From Eurosta solidaginis (Eukaryota > Arthropoda > Insecta > Diptera > Tephritidae), in NCBI RefSeq assembly GCF_040869045.1, contig NC_090319.1, positions 15,456,314-15,520,313 on the forward strand: a stretch of 64,000 nucleotides of DNA, read 5' to 3'. Below the pieces are notes generated by a model. The model had not been told where the DNA came from, did no database searches, and worked only from the letters and a program-made list of their open reading frames with translations. Below are positions 11,378 through 23,415 of this stretch, piece by piece. The number at the start of each line of letters is the position of its first letter. The stretch's first letter is position 1. The position numbers and the translations under genes are program-made.

Positions 11378-12350
11378 AATATTTTCCCACTTGCACATAG
11401 CTAAAAGTTGTTATCCTGAGCAAACATCATTTTCACTTTACTAGCTTAAACTCCTTTTATTGTGTGTGTATGTGAAACACACACACAGCTTATTGGCATC
11501 TATTTATCTACTGAAGGTGACTAAACATGTAGTCTTGAGTATGTTTGTATGTGCGTTAGAGTGTGTGTCTTTATGTATGAAAGTAGTGCAAATTTTTGGG
11601 TAATCCTGTGGTTAGTCAGCTATTCAGTGCTTGTGATTAAAGTATACAATTTTTTCGTTTTTTTTTGCTTTGCTTTAAGGTAATGAAACAAAAAAGTGTT
11701 AGTAAAAGAAAAGGTGCCCAAGCATAAAAGGCGACATAAAATTTGTGATAGCTAACGGCCGGAATGCCTTTAGCTATGTATCGTACAGGATGTTGTTGGT
11801 AAGTAATGTTAAGCAGAATATCCAATGGCATATTGAAAACAGCTGATTACACATCCGACCGCAACCTGCTATCTACATATTTATGAGCAAACACCGTTTA
11901 AAAATTTGGATCCTTTTTTAACTTAAGACCACTTATATAAAATCTTTTTTTTTCAGTTGATGGTTATGTTGATTAAAACATTTAAGCTGAAAGGGTTTTT
12001 CCGGAGGGAAAAACAATCTTATGCCAATGTCTTTCGCTGATGTGGTGTGGTATGCATAAATTGGTTGAGGTTGTGTATATTACTTTTGGAAATGGGGTTA
12101 AAATTTATATTTAATTAGGATTGTTTTGGGATCGTGCACGTTTGCTGTGTTTGTATGTATAATTTTAAGAAAATTTAAACGATTTTTTGGACCGTTTTCA
12201 CGATGTTCAAGTTTTCAACCAATAGCAACCGCATTATGCGTAAATGTTTTTCGTAGAACTCGTTGAAAATGAAAATTTATGATAACTGCACGAACAGAGA
12301 AATGACAGAAATTTTCATCAAATTTCGTCAACTAATTTTTTTTTTTTTTT
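11378..12350. other. No feature recognised
   Basis: AT-rich DNA with a short GT/AC-rich stretch near 11460-11480 and no convincing ORF or repeat boundary. A poly-T run just before 12350 borders the duplicated segment that follows. Confidence 0.35.
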
Positions 12351-13707
12351 AATTTTCGATATTTGCAGAAAAATCATGTATGTATTTTGTAACTGAAGAC
12401 ATGCAAAGCAAAATTTAAAAAACAAATCGAAAAAATTCGAAAATTTCGAAACTTTTATTTGGATTTCTCTGAACTTATTTGTTTACATACGAGGAGTGTT
12501 TTACTCTTCTTACACTCTCCGGGAAAAAGTTGTCAAAAGCAGTGCGAATTTTGAGAGACCTACAACTTGTACTTTGTGAGGCCACTGACTGGGAGACATA
12601 ACTGCGTGCTTAAAGGAATTCAGCCAAATCCAAATTAAATTTTCGAAATTTTTTAAGTATTTTCTCGAGTGCTTGAAAACGTTTTTGAGACTTAGTTGAT
12701 ATGTTTTAAATTCAAAAATCATGGAAGTTTTTTCCATAAAATATATGACAAAAATTTCCACTGCCATTTTTAAGTTTTGCTGTATTGTCCCATAACATAA
12801 CGCGAAATAACTAGACATAACACAACACAATATAGATCATTATTTAGCCATAGCGTTACATAACATAGCATAATACTATTTTTATACCCTCACACAGTGC
12901 ATTAAGTTTGTACGCATAACGGTAGCTTGTAACGGCATAAATTAATCGAGGTAGATATAGATTTGAATTTATCAAAATGATCCTAGTAAAAAGAAATTCA
13001 CTAAGCCATGTCCGTCCGGCCGCCCGTCCAGCTGTTTCTCCGTCTACAAACACGATAACTTGAATAAATTTAAGATATCTTATTAAATTGGGTTTATGGG
13101 TTTCTTGGCACTTATCTCCGAACGCTGTTTAAAATGAGCGAGATCGAATGATAGCCATGCCCACTTTTTACAAGTTTTAAAAATTTTGGAACACACCAAA
13201 AACCTGATTACTCAATAATTAATAAAGCTTCATTACCCAAATTTCTAATATGGGTCGAAATTTCTTGGAAATTTAAAAGAGGCGTCACACCGCCCACTTC
13301 TGATACAATAAATTTTTTGCTATAAGAAATAAGCCTCGGAAATATGGCCGAGTGTAAGACTCCCTTTATCTTTAGGGGTGCATCCACTAGAACCAAACCT
13401 CCCACTGTCCGAGCCAATATCCATATTCTATGTCTATTCTTAAGCTACTAGGTTAGATGTTGGAAAGTGTGTGCTCCAAGAGTCACCATGAGTCATTATT
13501 GATGACATCGGAGCTTCCAAAATGTCTTTTCTAACCTCTTTTGTTTTAGAGCGAAGTATTTGCCTTCAAAGCAAGCGTTATGTGCGTTGTCTATATTTTC
13601 CCTGTAGGTTTAGATATAATGGATTTTGGAGTCCGTCCTATTCTCTGGATATATTTATTTAAGTAGCCGCTTCCGATTTAAATTTATGTAGAAAACGATC
13701 TTTTTGT
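12351..13707. repeat. Duplicated 1.35-kb segment, copy 1
   Basis: From AATTTTCGATATTTGCAG to about ACGATCTTTTTGTG this matches 16212-17556 almost base for base over its whole length, with small indels. It contains a non-coding AT-rich left part with repeated AACATAAC words (about 12790-12870), then a minus-strand Helentron-like end (12881-13340), then a right part that I cannot assign. The predicted ORFs are also duplicated but show no family resemblance. Copy 1 is flanked by unrelated sequence. Confidence 0.7.
12881..13340 (-). mobile_element. Helentron-like repeat, third subfamily, truncated
   Basis: It starts TTATACCCTCACACAGTGCA, the inverse of an element end, then TACGCATAACGG, a GTCCG-type microsatellite (GTCCGTCCGGCCGCCCGTCC, about 13010) and ACACGATAACTTGAA. 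The order and wording match the microsatellite end of the other copies, but the terminal bases differ, so I treat it as a separate subfamily. The hairpin end is not seen. The right limit is approximate. Confidence 0.5.
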
Positions 13708-15140
13708 GTATTTTCATCAGCAATTGGTTTATGGCGATCATGTTTCGTATCTGTTAGTCCCCAAACGTGGGCATGCAGATCTATTTTTTTTTTTGCTGTT
13801 GCCAACTTAATTATTCTTAAATGCATTGAATCCTCAGCTGCTCCGCCTGCTTGTTCTGCTTTCGTTTACAGTTTTTTTGTTTTGTTTGTAAGATACAGGT
13901 CATTCAGTTTGTCTCTCTAGATATAAAGGGATACTCCACTATCTTTAAAGTTCGTTCTTGCACCTAAACCATGTAACCTCAACCGGTGGTGCCATTTTCG
14001 TCCACATGTCAATCGCTCTCGATTCTTCAAAATACTGTAGTTCAATCCCGACTCTTAATGGCCGTTTTACCCAAAACTCTAGCAGATGGCGCCCGGATAA
14101 TTGGGGTTAGCCTTCTAGTATCCATAGTCAGTTTTCTAGTATATATAGCTAAATATCAATAACAAAAACAATTGAATAAAGCAATATGAGTCAGTCTCGC
14201 TAATTACATACATACTTATAGCCGAGACATGTGAAAAAAAGATGCTGTTTTGCTCGATGTTTTATTTTGCACGAATTCAGCCGGTTAGAATTTTGCCCTT
14301 CAATTTAACATTCGGATCAATTCTTCAGTTCAGTTGTTCGCAAAACGTGCTAGTTTTCGATGCGCGCAAAAAAGAACAGTGCTAGGTTTTCACGCGAAAA
14401 ACACAAAAGTTTCAGTCTTCCATAGGACCGAAGGTATACATACGCATAATTGTTTCATGTGGCACTCCATCGAACCTCAAAAATCAATAACACTTAGTAT
14501 GACAGTGAACTTAAACTTCTTTACTTCTTTAACTCACTTTCTATTTGTTAGCTTAACTCTAAAGCCTAAAATAATGGCAAGTTTTTGGTGGCATAGTGCA
14601 AGGGAAAAATGATTTAAGTTTGCATATAAAATAAGCATAAATCGATTGCTGTGTTCTAAGTATTGCGAACAAATAAAAAATTATAATAACCCATTAAACG
14701 CGTGTATAAATAAAGTGCCTCAATTGCTCTTTAAACAACAAATTGTTTGGCATTTCTAATAAAAATTTGTTAAAAATAAGCACATGCAATAAATCATTAT
14801 TATTAACTTCCTTTGTGTCGCTAAATTAAACAAAAAAATCATGCATTTTTTATGCATAAACGAAAAGCACCTGTCTCTGATAATAAAAACCAATGCATTT
14901 TTTTAAACTTATATACCACATAGCATTTGGACACAGGTATATTAGGGTGACCTGTGTTTTCCAAAGTATGCCGACTCTCGATCTCATCCCCCAGAAATAT
15001 TGGAATAGCCCTAAAATATGTTTATAGAAAATTTTAGGCCACTCAAAAAAGATTTAAAGGTTGCGCACATTTTTGAGCCACCCTAATTGATTTATTGTAA
15101 GGGTAATTTCCTTCGACTTTTTATATATAACCTCTACACA
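13708..15140. other. No feature recognised
   Basis: AT-rich unassigned DNA. A short poly-T run lies near 13782. The ORF at 14334-14612 has no recognisable motif. Confidence 0.35.
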
Positions 15141-15152
15141 TTTAGCTTTTTA

Positions 15153-15430
15153 CTTACTTACTTACTTAATTGGCGCTTAACCGTCTAAACGGTTATGGCC
15201 GTCCAACAAGGCGCGCCAGTCGCTCCTTCGCTCCGCCAACCGGCGCCAATTGGTCACACTAAGGGAGTTTAAATCGTTTTCCACCTGGTCCTTCCAACGG
15301 AGTGGGGGCCGCCCCTCTACCTCTGCTTCCATAGGCGGGTTCCGATAGAAACACTTTCTTGGCCGGAGCATCATCTTTCATTCGCATAACATGGCCTAGC
15401 CAGCGCAGCCGCTGCGTTTTCATTCGCTGA
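15153..15430 (-). mobile_element. 5'-truncated RTE-type LINE, 278 bp, with target duplication
   Basis: The minus strand encodes the last residues of an RTE-type ORF2: KVDDAP-like remnants, then GRPPLRWKDQVENDL and LTNWRRLAERRSDWRALL-like residues (here VTNWRRL). It ends in (TAAG)n on that strand, typical of RTE tails. TTTAGCTTTTTA occurs directly on both sides (15141-15152 and 15431-15442), a 12-bp target duplication. The insertion is therefore complete as it stands and was truncated when it arrived. Confidence 0.82.
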
Positions 15431-15532
15431 TTTAGCTTTTTAATATTTCTAAAATTAGAAAAATTGGTCGAATAATAATAAAGTTATAAAATAGAAGAGG
15501 TGCCTGTAGGCATGCGGCCATTATATAACGAA

Positions 15533-18170
15533 CAAGTAAAGGTGTCTAAGTTCGGATATAACCGAACATTATATACTCAGCGTGAGCTTCAATTGCACAT
15601 TTCATTTCAAATAAATTACTTTTCTACATAACACGTGGCACCACCCGTTTAAAAAAAATGTCTCCCCATTTCCTCTTAAAATAAAACTTTATAAGTGAAA
15701 TGTCATTGATTCAAAACTATTTTTTGCTAAATTATAGCTTATTATTCTAGTCTACGCACATTTTAAACTTGTTTTATATCTAAGTTCCCGTGGCCTTTCA
15801 CGGATCCCGTCCATTTTTACAAGAAATATTTTCTGCTATAAGGAAAATATGTGTACACAATTTCATAACGATATGTTAATTTTTCTTCGAGTTATGACTC
15901 CTGAAACATAGAGAATTGCTTAGCCATAAAAGGGGCGGTGCCACGCCCATTTTTTAAAATTTGAAGTTATTCCTATTTATTGTTATAAGTCCACTTGGGA
16001 AATGATATACCATTGATATAAAGATCTTTTTGCAAAGATATAGCTTATTTTATTCGTCCATGACCCTTTTAAAAATCTTTTATATAAAAGTGGGCGTAGT
16101 CCTTAACCGATTTCGTAAATTTTTCTTCAAAACATTCCTTATAGTAAAGGCAACCTCTCTGCCGAATTTTGTTACGATAGGTTTAGCGATTTTTGATTTA
16201 TGATTAATAATAATTTTCGATATTTGCAGAAAAATCTTGTATGTATTTTGTAACTGAAGACATGCAAAGCAAAATTTAAAAAACAAATCGAAAAAATTCG
16301 AAATTTCGAAACTTTTATTTGGATTTCTCTGAACTCGTTTGTTTACATACGAGGAGTGTTTTACTCTTCTTACACTCTCCGGGAAAAAGTTGTCGAAAGC
16401 AGTGCGAATTTTGAGAGACCTACAACTTGTACTTTGTGAGGCCACTGACTGGGAGACATAACTGCGTGCTTAAAGGAATTCAGCCAAATCCAAATTAAAT
16501 GTTCGAAATTTTTTAAGTATTTTCTCGAGTGTTTGAAAACGTTTTTGAGACTAATTTGATATGTTTTAAATACAAAAATCATGGAAGTTTTTTCCATAAA
16601 ATATTGACAAATATTTCGACTTCCATTTTTCAGTTTTGCTGTATGTTCCCATAACATAATGCAAAATAACTGGACATAACACAACACAATATAGCATTTT
16701 TTAGCCATAGCGTTACATAACATAACATAACACTATTTATATATTACTTATACCCTCACAGAGTGCATTAAGTTTGTACGCATAACGGTAGCTTGTAACG
16801 GCATAAACTAATCGAGGTAGATATAGACTTGAATTTATCAAAATGATCCTAGTGAAAAAGAAATTCACTAAGCCATGTCCGTCCGGCCGTTCGTCCAGCT
16901 GTTTCTCCGTCTACAAATACGGTAACTTGAATGTATTTAAGATATCTTATTAAATTCGGTTCATGGGTTTCTTGGCATTTCTCTCCGAACGCTGTTTAAA
17001 ATTAGCGAGATCGAGTGATAGCCATGCCCACTTTTTACAAGTTTTAAAATTAATTAATAAAGCTTCATTACCCAAATTTCTAATGTGGGACGAAATTTCT
17101 TGGAAATTTAAAAGAGGCGTCACACCGCCCACTTCTGATAACATAAATTTTTCGTTGTAAGAAGTGAGCCTCGGAAATATGGCCGAGTGTAAAGACTCCT
17201 TTTCCCTTTAAGGGTGCATGCACTAGAAACCAATATCCCACTGCCCGAGCTAATATCCATATTCTATGTCTATTCTTAAGCTACTGGGTTAGACGATGAA
17301 AAATATGTGCTCCAAGAATCTGCTGACCGGGTGCCATCAGTCAATATTGATGACATCGGAGCTTTCAAAATGTCTCTTCTAACCTCTTTCATTTTTGAGC
17401 GACATATTTGCATTCGAAGTAAGCGTCATGTGCGTCGTCCATATTTTCCCAGTAGGTTTAGATGGAATGGATTTTGGAGTCCGTCCTATTCTCTGAATAT
17501 ATTTATTTATGTTTCCGCTTCCGATTTAAATTTGTGTAGAACACGATCTCCTTGTGAAGATATAGCTTATTTTATTCGTCCCTGACCCTTTTAAAAGTGC
17601 GCGTAGTCCTTAACCGATTTCGTAAATTTTTCTTCAAAGCATTCCTTATAGTAAAGGCAACCTCTCTGCCGAATTTTGTTACGATAGGTTTAACGATTTT
17701 TGATTTATGATTAATAATATTTGTAAAATTGATTTTATGACAAGTTGGCGGTGCTACGTCCATTTAAAAAAATTGTTCAAATTTTTGTCAAGAGTCTCAA
17801 TATCAGTCTACACGTCAAATTTCAATATTCTAGGTGTATTATTTACTAAATATTCAGGTTTTTTTGTGTTTTCCAAAATGTTAAATATATAAAAAGTGGG
17901 CGTGGTTATCATCCGATTTCGCCAATTTTCATTAATAATCTTTTCTGGTTTCAGATAAGCACGTGTACCAAATTTGGCGAAGATATCTCAATATTTACTC
18001 AAGTTATCATGTTAATGGACGGCCGGACATGGCTCAATCAAATTTTTTTTCGATACTGATGATTTTGATATATGGAAGTCTATATCTATCTTTATTCCTT
18101 TATACCTGTACAACCAACCGTTATCCAATCATAGTTAATATACTCTGTGTGCAAAGCACGCTGAGTATAA
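15533..18170 (+). mobile_element. Helentron-like repeat, second subfamily, with nested insertion
   Basis: It starts CAAGTAAAGGTGTCTAAG with hairpin GTTCGGATATAACCGAAC and subterminal ATACTCAGCGTG. It ends GCACGCTGAGTATAA, whose reverse complement begins ATACTCAGCGTG. So this subfamily differs from the main one at both ends in the same way (CGTG instead of CTGAG). A shortened microsatellite (GGACGGCCGGACATGGC) lies at about 18017. The body is interrupted by the 1.35-kb segment at 16212-17556. No coding capacity. Confidence 0.65.
16212..17556. repeat. Duplicated 1.35-kb segment, copy 2, bracketed by host direct repeats
   Basis: It matches 12351-13707, including the internal minus-strand Helentron-like end (from about 16749). 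The host element sequence from AAGATATAGCTTATTTT to GATTTATGATTAATAAT is present on both sides: 16035-16211 and 17557-17718. The two flanks differ by a few bases and one short indel. A 160-175-bp flank is far longer than any transposition target duplication. Confidence 0.7.
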
Positions 18171-18174
18171 GAAC

Positions 18175-18545
18175 GATCTATATTTGTCTTTAAGATGAAC
18201 AGAAGGGATATATCCAGAGTAGTTGCGGTGCCCACGGGGTATTGGACAATTGGAGTACATGCGGGATGAATAGGACTGGAACACAATACCTCCTGCTGCA
18301 GCTGCAAGCGTCCGGAGGGGGAGGAAACGGTTGATCATCTGCTGTGCGAATGCCTAGCACACTGTCGAAGCAGAATATAGTTTCGTAAAAAGCCCCTTTG
18401 CGAAAGCCCCCCAGAACTCATATTAATAAACTCCACGTTATGGATATAGGGGGACGGATTTCCCTGAGGCGCTGAAAATCCTTATCAATCTTCTTACAAC
18501 AATCAATTGGGGCTCGCCACTCCAACCAACCAACTAATCAGACGA
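18175..18545 (+). pseudogene. LINE ORF2 C-terminal remnant with CCHC motif
   Basis: The forward frame contains GYWTIGVHAG, then CCSCKRPEGEETVDHLLCEC, then the usual tail residues. Several in-frame stops interrupt it. This is the cysteine/histidine motif found after the RNase H or reverse-transcriptase domain of jockey/I/R1-type LINEs. The segment begins directly after the Helentron-like element at 18170. Only the 3' end of the LINE is here. Confidence 0.65.
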
Positions 18546-18737
18546 GGTGACAAGATTTCAATCACACGCAAAATTTCCAACTGTTTTATTATAAATTTTT
18601 ATATTTTAATCAATTACGCTGTTATGTAGCTCATTTGATTCGCAAGTCTTAACACGATATCGAATTTTATTTATCTTATATCTTGGTCTATATTTCTGCT
18701 ATTAATGAAACCTTTCCAAGACTGAACCCATTTTAAA

Positions 18738-19157
18738 CAAGTGAGGAAGGCTAAGTTCAGGTGTAACTGAACATTACATACTCAGCTGCGCAATTACAGC
18801 GTGCCAAACTTTTAAATTACCTCCTTTTAAAAGTGGGCGGTGCCACGCCCATTGCCCAAAATTTTACTAATTTTCTGTTTTTCGTCATAAGGACAATCCA
18901 CCTACCAACTTTCATCGCTTATCCGTCTTCGGTAATGAATTATCGAACGTTTTCGGTTTTTCGAAATTTTCGATATCGAAAAAGTGGGCGTGGTTATAGT
19001 CCGATTTCGTTCATTTTAAAAAGCGATCTGAGACGACTGCCCAGGAACTTAATCAGATCATTTTGATATATATAAGTCACTATCTATTTCGATTATTGTA
19101 TGCATTTACGGGGTACCGTTATGCGAATATACTCCCTATCTGCTCAGCTGAGTATAA
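18738..19157 (+). mobile_element. Helentron-like repeat, copy D (short form)
   Basis: It begins CAAGTGAGGAAGGCTAAG, with hairpin GTTCAGGTGTAACTGAAC. The stem is kept by paired changes: G to A on one side and C to T on the other, relative to other copies. It ends CTGCTCAGCTGAGTATAA. The microsatellite region is deleted. No 130-bp repeats are present. Confidence 0.65.
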
Positions 19158-19639
19158 AAAGCAAGGAAATAAGGATATAAAAGTCATTTGAAAAGTAACT
19201 AAACGTTTGCAGAATAAAGGAATATTGACACGTGATCTGGTCCGTTTCCAGGACTTCAAGTTCCTGGCGCAACCTCTAAACCTTTTACGTTTGCCATAAT
19301 ACTTTGTTTATATTCGGCTTTGCATTTTGCGTATATCTAAAAGGGCTGCGATCGAAAATCCAAGCACTTTTTTCTATTCATACAACCAAGAGACACCCTA
19401 ATTTTCATACACATTTTTATGTCTATTCCATAAGCGTTTGCTGTCGTAAAAGTTCGGTATAGAGTTCAATATAATATTTTTAATATTTATTACTTAAGCC
19501 TGTATGTATAAACATATAAACTATTTCCCATTTGTACTTGGAACGGGTCACAATCTCCTGATAAAAAGCTATTAGTCACTGATTAGTCCGGGATGAGCGG
19601 CCAAGAAATATGAGATATTTAAGTGATCTCTTTCGTTTG
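19158..19639. other. No feature recognised
   Basis: AT-rich spacer with no convincing ORF, repeat end or RNA gene. Confidence 0.3.
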
Positions 19640-20060
19640 ACCATGTCCTTTGCAGAGATCAACTGTACATGTTTACGGCTGAAGGGTTGTGTCAGACTAG
19701 TCCCCTTTACACCCAACCGTTCCGGTAACAAGCATCATTAAGGTACTAGTCCGATCTATTAGGAAACGATATAAAAAGACCACATTGAAACTTCTAGGTC
19801 ATCCCGCCCCCACCTTCTATTTTTCCAAGAATTTAAGAGTTGCCAGATACTCGTTTACTAAAGAAAGAGGATTCGTCAAGGGTAGGTGGGGTTGACAATT
19901 GGGTTGGAGAAGCTCAAAATTGCACTAGCAACCCCTTGAAATGTTTGCGCTACAGAACAGCTTTGATCATTTGAATATTTTAATTGTCTTTTACGACAGG
20001 TATACCTGCCTTGAGTATATTCTTAGGCCACTTACCCGCCGGGGAATGGAGTTCTGTGGA
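19640..20060 (+). repeat. SINE-like or LINE-UTR-like repeat with CTTTTACGACAGG core, copy 1
   Basis: It shares ordered phrases with 33060-33368 and 36060-36372: CCGGTAACAAGCATCATTAA, then GGATTCG with GGTTGACAATTGGGTTGGAG, then TTTACGACAGGTATACCTGC, then TATATTCTTAG and TTACCCGC. The order is the same in all three, all on the plus strand. It is a mobile repeat of unknown class; the TACGACAGGC core resembles conserved parts of animal SINEs. Confidence 0.45.
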
Positions 20061-20865
20061 GGTAGTCGAGATATATAGAGATCCTTGGAAACTCTCTGCT
20101 AAGCATGTAGAATTTTGCTTGTGATTTTTAAGTAAATTTTAATTGAGCTAAAAACTAGAAGCCTTATCAGAGCACCGTCACATTGCATCAAAAAGAACAA
20201 AAATATCTACTAGGTGGTGCAGGGGTGAAATAATCAGAAAAATGGTACAAGACTAGAATTTCGAGTACGATTTTTGAGCAACTTCCCGCTGAGTTAATCA
20301 CTTTGAAGAAAGCATAGAGGCCCATTAAAAAGCAATATTTAGAATAAAAAGTTCTTTTAGATTAGCATTAGGATCGAGATTTTTAGTAGATATTTGGAAA
20401 GTTAAAACCTTATATTTTGATCAGAGCGCCGAGACAATGCAACAAAAGGAGAAAATATTTCCACTAGGCTGCGAACAGTTCAATATAATGAAAACATTCA
20501 TAAATGATATTTGACATCTTTAAATCCGTTTATTAATTAATTTCCCTATAACCTAGGGACCAGAAACTTGGCACATAGCTTAGAGCTCTATTAAGTTATA
20601 GGGATTTTTCTCAAGTAAACTTTATGGTTTATTCGTCAGAGAAACGAGATAATACAACGAAAGAAGAAAAATTACGATAGGTGGCACGCGGGTTTAAATA
20701 GTAACAAAGTATAAACAAGATGTTTAATCTTTAGTTAAATTTTTATGGAACTAACATGAAATTTTTAAAGTATTTCAGTAGCCAAATGGAGTGAAATAAC
20801 TATCAAAAAAGTTCCGCTAGTGGATGCACCGATCACGGTACTAACAAGTATTACGGAGGGAGAGA
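20061..20865 (+). repeat. Degenerate tandem repeat of about 220-250 bp
   Basis: The phrase GAGACAATGCAACAAAAGG...CTAGGTGG recurs in altered form at about 20170, 20422 and 20638, and a further weak copy near 20790-20825. Each is followed by gene-free AT-rich sequence. I see no coding capacity. Confidence 0.35.
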
Positions 20866-21364
20866 GCGAATTCGGTTGGATTAGTTGCAGTGGCGGTGAG
20901 GACTTCACATTGACTGAATGAGTCCATAATGTTTACAAAAGTTTGCTCAGTCACTTAACTAAAGAAATTTATCATAAAACAGGACCTATGTTTAAAATAA
21001 CTTCGTTCTCTTGGCAAATACAGGAAGCTCTATAAGACCTTGGGTACTTGCTGATCTGATAGCTGTTTCAATCCTGTACTTGAATTTTTACTGATTTAAC
21101 AACTTTTTTCATGTTGGCTTTGTAGAAAATAAAAAAAAAAAAAATACTACGAAAATCGGACATATGTATTTGTATTTTTACTTTGGTATGCGGCTCCGCA
21201 TTTTTCTTCAATAATCCTTTTCGATTCCGTTTAATTTTCATTTTATAAATGAAATAAATCAAACACAGACAACTCTCTTAAGTGATTAGTCATACTGATT
21301 TTGGCAGGGTCACTACAGTTTACAGGCACATGTAAATTGCCTGCAGATAGATTCATTATGTATA
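20866..21364. other. No feature recognised
   Basis: AT-rich spacer with a poly-A run near 21130-21145. The ORF at 21068-21262 looks like chance. Confidence 0.3.
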
Positions 21365-21372
21365 ATGTATAC

Positions 21373-22187
21373 CTACTTACTTACTTAATTGGCGCTTAAC
21401 CGTCTAAACGGTTATGGCCGTCCAACAAGGCGCGCCAGTCGCTCCTTCGCTCCGCCAACCGGCACCAATTGGTTACACCAAGGGAGTTTAAATCGTTTTC
21501 CACCTGGTACTTCCAACGGAGTGGGGGCCGCCCTCTACCTCTGCTTCCATAGGCGGGTTCCGATAGAAACACTTTTTTGGTTGGCGCATCATCTTTCATT
21601 CGCATAACATGGCCTAGCCATCGCAGCCGCTGCGTTTTAATTCGCTAGACTATGTTGATGTCTGCGTATAGCTTGTACAGCTCATCATTAAATCATCTTC
21701 GGTACTCGTCATCGCCAATGCGTAGAGGTCCATAAATCAATCGAAGAACTTTTCACGCGAACACTCCCAAAGCCGCTTCATCTGCTTCTGCCCCATATAG
21801 CAGGACGGGTACTATAAGTGACTTGTAGAGTATGATTTTCGTTCGCCGAGAGAGGACTTTACTTTTCAATTGCCTACCTAGTCCAAAGTAGCATTTATTG
21901 GCAAGATTGATTCTTCGCTGGATTTCAGTGCCGATGTTGTTGCTAGTGTTGATGCTGGTTCCCAAATAAACGAAGTCTTTTACTATTTCGAAATTATGAC
22001 TGCCAACAGTAGCGTGGTTGCCAAGGCGCGTATGCGCTGACTCTTTGCTCGACGACAGCAGGTACTTCATTTTGTCCTCATTCACCACCAAACCCATCTT
22101 TACCGCTTCTTTTTCCAGTTTGGAGTAACCAGAACTAACAGCGCGGGTGTTTGGGCCGATGATATCAAAGTCATCAGCATATGCGAT
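21373..22187 (-). mobile_element. 5'-truncated RTE-type LINE with YADD motif and target duplication
   Basis: The minus strand encodes AYADDFDIIGP (reverse-transcriptase catalytic motif), GLVVNEDKMKYLLSS, DFVYLGTSI, RRINLANKCYFGL and LYKSLIVPVLLYGAEA. After frame breaks come KKVFLSEPAYGSRGRGRPPL and NWCRLAERRSDW. This is the C-terminal half of an RTE ORF2 (reverse transcriptase plus tail). A deletion joins GAEA directly to DEAALGVF, removing the WTLTTS part. The 3' end is the (TAAG)n tail. ATGTATAC flanks both ends (21365-21372 and 22188-22195), a candidate 8-bp target duplication. The copy cannot encode active enzyme. Confidence 0.85.
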
Positions 22188-22394
22188 ATGTATACACATC
22201 TATGAAATTTCAATCAGTTCATTATGCATATAACATTGCATGCACATTGTTCTATTGTGCAAATTTTTAGCCTTTCCTTGTTTCAGAATTAATCTCAAGT
22301 ATTTTGGTATACTCTGGCAGGCTACATAGACCTAAAATATTCCGCATGGAAATCACGCATAGTTTCTATTAAAGCATTTTATCAAATTTTAACG

Positions 22395-23110
22395 GTTTGT
22401 TATCGATGAAGGTTTTGTTTGTTAACGACGGATTATGAGCGTGTCAGCAATTGTTTTTAGGAAAGCTATCGGCGTGTTCCAGACGAGTTGTACATTTGGT
22501 TACGATACAAAAGGTTATTAATAGCAATTGATTATTTATAGACATCGACGAATAAATGGTTTGTTATCGTAAAGTTGTGGATTTAATATTTAAAAGTATT
22601 GACTATTTATAGATATGTTAGAAATAGTTATCGATTTTCTATAAAAAAGTTATATTGTATCTACGAGTAGCCGGTTTCTTATAGAAAATTTATCGTTTCA
22701 ATATGGAAAAGATATCGATTATTTATCAATCAATTTTTAAATTTGATATCGAAAAGTAAAGTTATCACAAAAATCACAAATTGCTATAGAAAACTGATAA
22801 AACTTTATCGATTTTTTCAAAAAGTTTCGATATGATATTGTGAAGTTATCGATTATTATAGTAGTTTTACCAATTTTTTATCGGCGGGTGGCCTGTTTTT
22901 TATCGCCGACTAATCGGTTTTATATGAAACAGTTACTGCTGAAACTTCAATACACAATTAATGGTAGATCTGTAACCCGTGCTGCAACCAGCCGATTAGA
23001 AACCAACAATAACGGCGATAAATAGTCGATAATAAACCAATAATTCGATGATAATAATGCGCAATAATCGGATAATTGTACAATCTCTTGGGGTGCTATC
23101 GATAAAAAGT
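22395..23110. repeat. Array of TATCGAT-type motifs, array 1
   Basis: TTATCGAT and close variants recur roughly every 20-40 bp: at about 22401, 22565, 22629, 22691, 22713, 22747, 22806, 22847, 22879 and 22901. They are separated by AAAAGTT-like spacers. Up to about 22915 they read TTATCGATT. From about 23000 they read CGATAA, the inverse. A similar array with the same switch lies at 27186-27930. The ORF at 22840-23025 is incidental. Confidence 0.55.
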
Positions 23111-23259
23111 CGACGAAGTTCTGTTTGTCTGTGCTAAAGTTAACACTTTTGTGGCTTAACTTCAACCCCGAACCGGCTTCAAGTAATTTCCAACAGATTA
23201 GTTTTCTAGACGTACAGCTGTGTGTTTACAATTTCGAACTTCACGGGTACTTGATACTG

Positions 23260-23415
23260 ACTCCTTTCTTATAAAAGCGGTTCATTATTTATCCATCCGG
23301 CCCCGTCTGACCTAGCTTTTGAGTCATTAAAATATACTTCTGGTAACAACATGAACTCATTCAATCTTTAAAAGGTTCTCACGGACCGGCCAGTTCAAGC
23401 CAAGCTAACCTGGAT
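23260..23415 (+). mobile_element. LINE 3' end fragment
   Basis: ACTTCTGGTAACAACATGAA followed by CGGACCGGCCAGTTCAAGCC matches the 3' end of the LINE at 50826-51890 (ACTTCTGGTAACACTACGG ... GGGCCAGTTCAACCTAACC). Only the untranslated tail remains here. The left edge is uncertain. Confidence 0.45.

Noticed and set aside
12510..12830. 106-residue minus ORF, also present at 16370-16723
   Set aside because: Its presence twice is explained by the duplicated non-coding segment; no motif and different lengths in the two copies.
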